From positions 1 to 9,641 of the forward strand of contig JAICTU010000356.1 in NCBI GenBank assembly GCA_025936205.1: a stretch of 9,641 nt of DNA, read 5' to 3'. Under the pieces are notes generated by a model. It was not told where the DNA came from. It did no database searches and was given only the letters and a program-made list of their open reading frames with translations. This document shows, piece by piece, positions 6,283-9,641 of the stretch. Positions within the stretch are counted from its first letter, which is position 1. Each line of letters starts with the position of its first letter. The position numbers were made by a program, and so were the translations under genes. This stretch comes from Polyangiaceae bacterium. Its GTDB lineage: Bacteria > Myxococcota > Polyangia > Polyangiales > Polyangiaceae.

Positions 6283-6791
6283 CCGCTCCCGACTCGTTCG
6301 ATCCGCTGCGTGCAACTTCGCCTTGGCTCTTGCGCTGGGTGGCGAGCGACGACGATGCCCACACGGCACTCTGGCGGCTGCGCGGCGATCTGGCAGGCGC
6401 CCGCGTCTTCACCGGCGCTCTGCGCGGGTGGCGCATGCGCGATCGTGAGGGTGTGTTCGAACAGTTCGGGGCCCTGCTGCAATTTCCGCGCTACTTCGGC
6501 GGCAACTGGAACGCCTTCAGTGACTGCGTACGCGACCTGGACTGGCTGCACGCCAGCGGCTTCGTGCTGGTACTGCTGGATGCGGTGGACATCTTGCGGG
6601 ACGGCGATCCAGACGAGTTCAGTCTGTTGCTGAGCCTGCTGGAGGAGGGCGCGGAAGCCTTCTCGCAACCGAGCGAGTTTCGTCCGGCATGGCCGTTTCA
6701 CGTGCTGTTGCATGCCACCCCCGAGCGAGCAGCCGAGCTCGAGCAGCGCCTCGGGGCGCAGCGACGCAGCGTCCCGTTGTGCGCGCTCTGA
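6279..6791 (+). CDS. Barstar-family ribonuclease inhibitor (immunity protein)
   Basis: The 170-residue protein is the expected immunity partner of the upstream ribonuclease. Its core FPRYFGGNWNAFSDCVRDLDW (70-90) aligns without gaps to the barstar segment that plugs the barnase active site. Tyr72, Asn76 and Asp82 match barstar Tyr29, Asn33 and Asp39. Asp39 is the key contact with the catalytic His/Arg pocket. Barstar Asp35 is Asn78 here. The FVLVLLDAVDIL strand and the PFHVLLHAT strand also fit the fold. Barstar has about 90 residues, so this protein carries extra sequence: about 45 residues in front of the core, and a short Arg/Gln-rich tail. The start ATG overlaps the toxin stop (ATGA), so the two are almost certainly co-transcribed and translationally coupled. 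It should act in the cytoplasm. No signal peptide is seen. Confidence 0.88.
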   Translation: MTAPDSFDPLRATSPWLLRWVASDDDAHTALWRLRGDLAGARVFTGALRGWRMRDREGVFEQFGALLQFPRYFGGNWNAFSDCVRDLDWLHASGFVLVLLDAVDILRDGDPDEFSLLLSLLEEGAEAFSQPSEFRPAWPFHVLLHATPERAAELEQRLGAQRRSVPLCAL

Positions 6792-6927
6792 CGCCGTGCG
6801 CGCGTCGCTTCACCGGGCCCCGACTGCGCACCTCTGGCGTCGGTGTCAGAAGCGTGCGCCGCGGCGTCGAGCCTCGCAGGGTTCGATTTGCTGTCACCTT
6901 TCGTCGCGAGCTCACCACTCGATAAGG

Positions 6928-7962
6928 ATGAAGCACGCGACGGCATCGGTGTTGGGGGCACTGTTGGCGCTGGGCTGTACGCTCACAGATACCGCGGAGG
7001 AGCCGCCCATGGAAAATTCGGCAGACGCGCAAGTCGTGCCTGTGCTCGAGGGCGTTCCCTCCGCCGGCGGCCCACGGCCGAGTCCGCCGCGCTCTGCTGC
7101 ATCACCGGACGCGAAGGGCGAGCCCACGGCGAGCGCCGAGTCAACGGAACAGGTACCGACTCCTGTCCTGCAGCCTGCGCTGGATGAGCCGACTCCGGCC
7201 GGTGCTTTCGAGCCCGCCATCCCCGCCGTGACGGAAGAATGTCCCGCGTTCCAGACCGGCACTCTGACGTTCATGGGCCTGGGTGGCATCCAGATCGTGG
7301 CCGGCGCCAAGCCTGCCGCGCCGACTGCTCCGATGGTCTTTTATTGGCATGGCACCGGCTCGACCTCGGGCGAGTTCTCGCTGATGGCCGGTGCCGTGCG
7401 CAGCGGCGTGGAAGCCGAGGGCGGTATCCTCGTCTCCTTCCAGGGAACGACCGGCGGCGACGCCCTGTCCGGAACATCGGTCTTCGGTCGGAGCGACCTG
7501 CAGCTGGTCGATCAGCTCGTGGCTTGCGCGGTCCGCGATCACAACGTCCACCCGCGGCGCATCTTCACGACGGGCTGCAGCGCCGGAGGTCTGTTTGCCA
7601 CGAATCTCGCCGCGCTGCGCTCGCAGTATATCGCGGCAGCGGCCCCCAACTCGGGCGGCATGACGTTTCCGCAGCAGTTCGCGAGCGACTATACCCCGGC
7701 GCTGATGACCGTGCACGGCGCACCGGGCCGCGACGTCGTGGTCGTCGATTTCAGCAATACCAGCGCCACCGCTGACAGGAGCTTCAGCGGCCGGGGCGGC
7801 TTCGTGATCGATTGCAACCACGGCGGCGGGCACTGCGGCGGGGGGCTGGCGGGCGATATCTGGGAGTTCTTCGAGGCTCACCCGTACGGCGTCGAGCCGA
7901 CGCCCTCACCGTGGACGTCGGGGCTTCCGAGTGGCTTCAGCAGTGCCTGCGAGATCTTCTGA
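6928..7962 (+). CDS. Exported alpha/beta-hydrolase lipoprotein, PHB-depolymerase/feruloyl-esterase type
   Basis: The 344-residue protein starts with a short signal peptide and a lipobox-like ALGC (Cys17), so it is probably a lipoprotein. The open frame extends further upstream, but only this ATG gives an export signal. An AAGG touches the ATG, too close to be a normal ribosome binding site. A Pro/Ala/Ser-rich spacer (18-104) precedes the hydrolase domain. Motifs there are WHGTGS (140-145, oxyanion-hole type), the nucleophile elbow GCSAGG (Ser218), a candidate Asp269 in GAPGRDVVVVDF, and His298 or His302 in CNHGGGHC. Cysteines 105, 200, 217, 296, 303 and 341 suggest disulfides outside the cytoplasm. 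The elbow and the C-terminal NHGGGH block recall extracellular polyhydroxybutyrate depolymerase/esterase (LpqC-like) proteins. The actual ester substrate is unknown. It lies 136 bases after the immunity gene, so separate expression is likely. Confidence 0.75.
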   Translation: MKHATASVLGALLALGCTLTDTAEEPPMENSADAQVVPVLEGVPSAGGPRPSPPRSAASPDAKGEPTASAESTEQVPTPVLQPALDEPTPAGAFEPAIPAVTEECPAFQTGTLTFMGLGGIQIVAGAKPAAPTAPMVFYWHGTGSTSGEFSLMAGAVRSGVEAEGGILVSFQGTTGGDALSGTSVFGRSDLQLVDQLVACAVRDHNVHPRRIFTTGCSAGGLFATNLAALRSQYIAAAAPNSGGMTFPQQFASDYTPALMTVHGAPGRDVVVVDFSNTSATADRSFSGRGGFVIDCNHGGGHCGGGLAGDIWEFFEAHPYGVEPTPSPWTSGLPSGFSSACEIF

Positions 7963-7967
7963 GCGGA

Positions 7968-9050
7968 TCAGGGCAAGACGCCCTCGATGGCATCGTACCA
8001 GGTCTGCGCCATGATGGCGTAGCCCTGATCGTTTGGATGAACGCCGTCGGCCAGGAGGGCTGACACGTTGTTGTTCGCCGCCGCAAAGGCAGCGGACATG
8101 TTGACCAGCAGCAGATGCTTTCCGGCATCGATGCGCTGCTGCACGATCGCCGGAATGGCCGCGTTGTAGGCCTGAACGCCGTTCGTGGCGGAGCCGAGCG
8201 GGGTGATCTGAGCCACCACGATCAGCGCGTTCGGTGCGTCGTTGATCACCTGATCGATCAGGTCGCCGAGCTGCCCGGTCACGCCTTGCGGCAGGCCCTG
8301 GTAGAGATTGTTGGTGCCGATGTGCAACAGCACGATGTTGGGAGGATTGGCGGAGAAGGCCGCGTCCACGCGGTTGGCGAGCTGGTTGCCGCCCGTCGCG
8401 ATCGTCGCGCCGGAGTAGCCCTCGTTGTTCTTGGGAAAGGGTTGTCCATCGAGCGTGTTCGGACCGGTGGATTGCCTGCCGACGAAGGTGATCAGATGGC
8501 TGTCCGCGACGGCCTTTCGAAACAGCTCGACGCGATAGCCTCCACCGGTGGAGCTCTGGAGACCGAACGTGATGGAGTCACCGAGCGGCATGATCTTGCA
8601 AGCTGATCCATCCGTGGGACACGGCTTGAATTCCGCGGCCGTCTCGGGCTCGCTGGCGGGCGGCGGCTCCGCTGCCGGCGGCATCTGGGCGGCGTTGTTG
8701 TCGTCCGCCTGCGCTGGCGGAGTGCTGGGTGGCGTGGCCCCGCCCGCGCTGCCCATGCTACCGGGGGCAACGAGCACGGGAGCCGTGCCTTCGCCTTCGT
8801 TCGCGGCCGGGGTGGTCGGCGCGGGCGAGCTCGGGCTGTCGGTGGGCGCCGAGGCCGCCGGAGTGGTCGGAGTGGCACTTGCGCCGGGGGCAGGCGTTGC
8901 GCTCGGCGTGGCTTGCACGGCCGCAGGCTCCGAGCCATCGCCACAGGCGCTCGCGCCGGCGGCGAGCACCAGCACGATGCTCGCGGCAAGGTTGGCTGCG
9001 CGGCTTGCCCGTGCGCGGTCTGAGCTGGCCCGATCGAATCCCTGGTTCAT
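7968..9050 (-). CDS. SGNH/GDSL-hydrolase lipoprotein, CE3 acetyl-xylan-esterase-like
   Basis: The 360-residue protein has an N-terminal signal with hydrophobic segment 21-35 and a lipobox-like ASAC (Cys36). A long Pro/Thr/Ala/Ser-rich tether follows (about 41-139). The catalytic domain (about 143-360) opens with CPTDGSACKIMPLGDSITFG, in which Ser159 is the block I nucleophile. Block II is NEGYSGATI (Gly214), block III GTNN (Asn247) and block V DGVHPNDQGY (Asp335, His338). All four SGNH blocks are therefore intact. The spacing and the MPLGDSITFG...GGYR...FVGRQS...EGYSG pattern resemble carbohydrate-esterase family 3 proteins, which remove acetyl groups from xylan. That substrate is a family-based guess. 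ATG 9050 is supported by a good ribosome binding site. The stop lies five bases from that of the convergent hydrolase gene. Both encode surface-anchored esterases and could serve related tasks. Confidence 0.85.
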   Translation of the reverse strand: MNQGFDRASSDRARASRAANLAASIVLVLAAGASACGDGSEPAAVQATPSATPAPGASATPTTPAASAPTDSPSSPAPTTPAANEGEGTAPVLVAPGSMGSAGGATPPSTPPAQADDNNAAQMPPAAEPPPASEPETAAEFKPCPTDGSACKIMPLGDSITFGLQSSTGGGYRVELFRKAVADSHLITFVGRQSTGPNTLDGQPFPKNNEGYSGATIATGGNQLANRVDAAFSANPPNIVLLHIGTNNLYQGLPQGVTGQLGDLIDQVINDAPNALIVVAQITPLGSATNGVQAYNAAIPAIVQQRIDAGKHLLLVNMSAAFAAANNNVSALLADGVHPNDQGYAIMAQTWYDAIEGVLP

Positions 9051-9056
9051 GGCTCT

Positions 9057-9063
9057 CTCCTTT
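9057..9063 (-). promoter_or_regulatory. Ribosome binding site of the SGNH hydrolase gene
   Basis: On the minus strand AAAGGAG lies six bases before ATG 9050, an ideal spacing. It confirms the start chosen. Confidence 0.8.
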
Positions 9064-9101
9064 GGTCAGTTCTCAGCTAGGCCGTTTTTGCCTGTACCGT
9101 C

Positions 9102-9131
9102 TTCCAGGAAACCGGGCTCGCCTTTCCAGGA
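9102..9131. repeat. Two TTCCAGGA elements 22 bases apart
   Basis: TTCCAGGA occurs at 9102-9109 and 9124-9131. The first extends to the palindrome TTCCAGGAA (9102-9110). The second centres on the same TCC-A-GGA dyad. The 22-base period is close to two helical turns, so both could be bound on the same face of the DNA. They lie 52-81 bases upstream of the SGNH hydrolase start and could be operator sites. Eight bases could also repeat by chance. Confidence 0.3.
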
Positions 9132-9215
9132 TCAAGGCAGGCGTGCACGCCAGGCGTCGGGCGAGGCCGCGAAGCAGCGGCGGAACGCGCGCGAGCCTGG
9201 GTCGCCGCCGTCACG
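9132..9215 (-). pseudogene. Probable relic of the C-terminus of an AraC-family regulator
   Basis: The minus-strand frame ending at TGA 9132-9134 reads DPGSRAFRRCFAASPDAWRA before the stop. The pattern R-A-F-R-R-x-F-x-x-S-P-x-x-W-R is the hallmark of the last helix-turn-helix of AraC/XylS regulators, usually D-x-S-x-F-x-RAFRR-x-FG-x-SP-x-x-WR. The two residues normally between the Ser and Arg-Ala-Phe appear to be missing. Upstream in the same frame the sequence stops looking like AraC within about ten codons and meets a stop near 9330. The rest of the gene is not visible in other frames. I read it as the decayed end of a lost regulator. Chance resemblance cannot be excluded. Confidence 0.35.
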
Positions 9216-9532
9216 TTGCGCAAGCGCGGGAGTGTTTTCCGTTCGCGGGGGGCGCGTTGTGATCGGTTCGTGCTCGGGCTGCTCGCGCGGATCGAGCAGG
9301 GCTCGAACGAGAGTGCAGCCGCTCAGGGCTCATCGTTACGCCACAGTGTGGCGATGCGGGCGGCCTTCGGCGTGCGAAGCTGCCACGCTGAGGCGAAAGA
9401 TCCTGGCAGCGAATCACTCGTATCGCGATTCTTTTGGCTGTGTTGCAAGCGCGCGAGCCTGCGAGCAGAGCGCGCTGTCCGAGCAGCGGCAATGCGCTTG
9501 CACGGCGCGAAGGATCGGCGCACCGTTGCGCG

Positions 9533-9641
9533 ATGCAGGCCACGGATCCGGGGTTCAGCTCACGCCCACGGCAGGCGAAAGAGGTCACCGACATCGGTGA
9601 CCTGATCGGCGATCGCTATCGCATCGAGCAGGTGATGCGCG
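9533..9641 (+). CDS. Serine/threonine protein kinase, N-terminal fragment (cut by window edge)
   Basis: From ATG 9533 the frame stays open to the window end and gives 36 residues. It has a short variable N-terminus and then GDLIGDRYRIEQVMR. This is the usual lead-in to the first beta strand of bacterial Hanks-type Ser/Thr kinases (pattern D-RYRIE-x-V-L-G-x-GG-M-G), just before the glycine-rich ATP loop, which lies outside the window. Such kinases are abundant in myxobacteria. No good ribosome binding site precedes the ATG. The frame stays open for some distance upstream, but no better start was seen. The product is inferred from about 15 residues, so it is probable rather than certain. Confidence 0.6.
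   Translation, partial: MQATDPGFSSRPRQAKEVTDIGDLIGDRYRIEQVMR
9582..9603. repeat. 22-bp palindrome inside the 5' end of the kinase gene
   Basis: The arms AGGTCACCGA (9582-9591) and TCGGTGACCT (9594-9603) are perfect reverse complements separated by the two bases CA. The dyad starts about 50 bases after the proposed kinase start codon. Its form is that of a dimeric-repressor operator, or in RNA a very tight hairpin. It encodes EVTDIGDL in the kinase frame, so it may also be coincidental. Confidence 0.55.

Larger units (their letters stand above)
9051..9532. other. Intergenic region between the divergent hydrolase and kinase genes
   Basis: No intact gene was found on either strand. Open frames here have biased, unstructured compositions and no recognisable domains. 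The stretch contains the ribosome binding site of the SGNH gene, paired TTCCAGGA elements at 9102-9131 and a probable AraC-type relic at 9132-9215. A 6-bp stem (TGCTCG/CGAGCA) also occurs around 9280-9298. Both flanking genes read away from this region, so promoters for both should lie here. None has a clear -35/-10 consensus. Confidence 0.5.

Noticed and set aside
6790..6806. 5-bp stem (GACGC/GCGTC) after the immunity gene as a terminator.
   Set aside because: The stem is too short for confidence in GC-rich DNA and no T-tract follows.
6712..6927. Upstream extension of the alpha/beta-hydrolase frame overlapping the immunity gene.
   Set aside because: The added 72 residues are Arg/Ser-rich without a fold and would bury the export signal beginning at ATG 6928.
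8548..9600. Plus-strand frame of 350 codons across the SGNH gene and the intergenic region.
   Set aside because: It is antisense to the clear SGNH hydrolase and has no domain, signal or good start.

Overview
The window is GC-rich chromosomal DNA, most likely from a myxobacterium (Myxococcota, perhaps Polyangiales). This is inference from style, not from a marker gene. The signs are exported proteins with long Ala/Ser/Pro/Thr-rich linkers behind lipoprotein-like signals, a secreted trypsin-fold protease, a di-heme oxidoreductase, a Flp-pilin segment of the type G-LSTVEYV, and the start of a Ser/Thr protein kinase. No ribosomal RNA, tRNA, CRISPR array, insertion sequence or phage gene was recognised.

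Layout. 1-320: non-coding leader with a perfect 13-bp hairpin at the left edge. 321-1268 (+): secreted chymotrypsin-fold serine protease, followed by a hairpin. 1448-3037 (+): periplasmic di-heme cytochrome c oxidoreductase (DHOR/MauG-like), followed by another hairpin. 3227-3901 (+): SAM-dependent methyltransferase of the lysine-methyltransferase-like family. 4021-6282 (+): large modular toxin with signal peptide, unknown exported domain, three membrane helices, Flp/type IVb prepilin segment, low-complexity linkers, glycine-rich pre-toxin region and C-terminal barnase/RNase Sa-type ribonuclease. 6279-6791 (+): barstar-type immunity protein, overlapping the toxin by ATGA. 6928-7962 (+): alpha/beta-hydrolase lipoprotein of the polyhydroxybutyrate-depolymerase/feruloyl-esterase type. 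7968-9050 (-): SGNH/GDSL (CE3-like) esterase lipoprotein, convergent with the previous gene across five bases. 9051-9532: intergenic, with a probable relic of an AraC-family regulator and paired repeats. 9533-end (+): start of a Ser/Thr protein kinase, cut by the window edge.

How the genes work together. The clear functional unit is the toxin-immunity pair at 4021-6791. All three expected ribonuclease active-site residues are present, and the immunity protein keeps the residue equivalent to barstar Asp39. Charge distribution around the membrane helices predicts that the prepilin cleavage site faces the cytoplasm, where prepilin peptidase acts, and that the ribonuclease lies outside the inner membrane. 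This suggests a toxin mounted on, or exported as, a pilin-like subunit, an arrangement I do not know to be described. The two convergent esterases look like exported enzymes for polyester or acylated polysaccharide. The protease, di-heme protein and methyltransferase look like independent single-gene units, two of them closed by strong hairpins without a T-tract.
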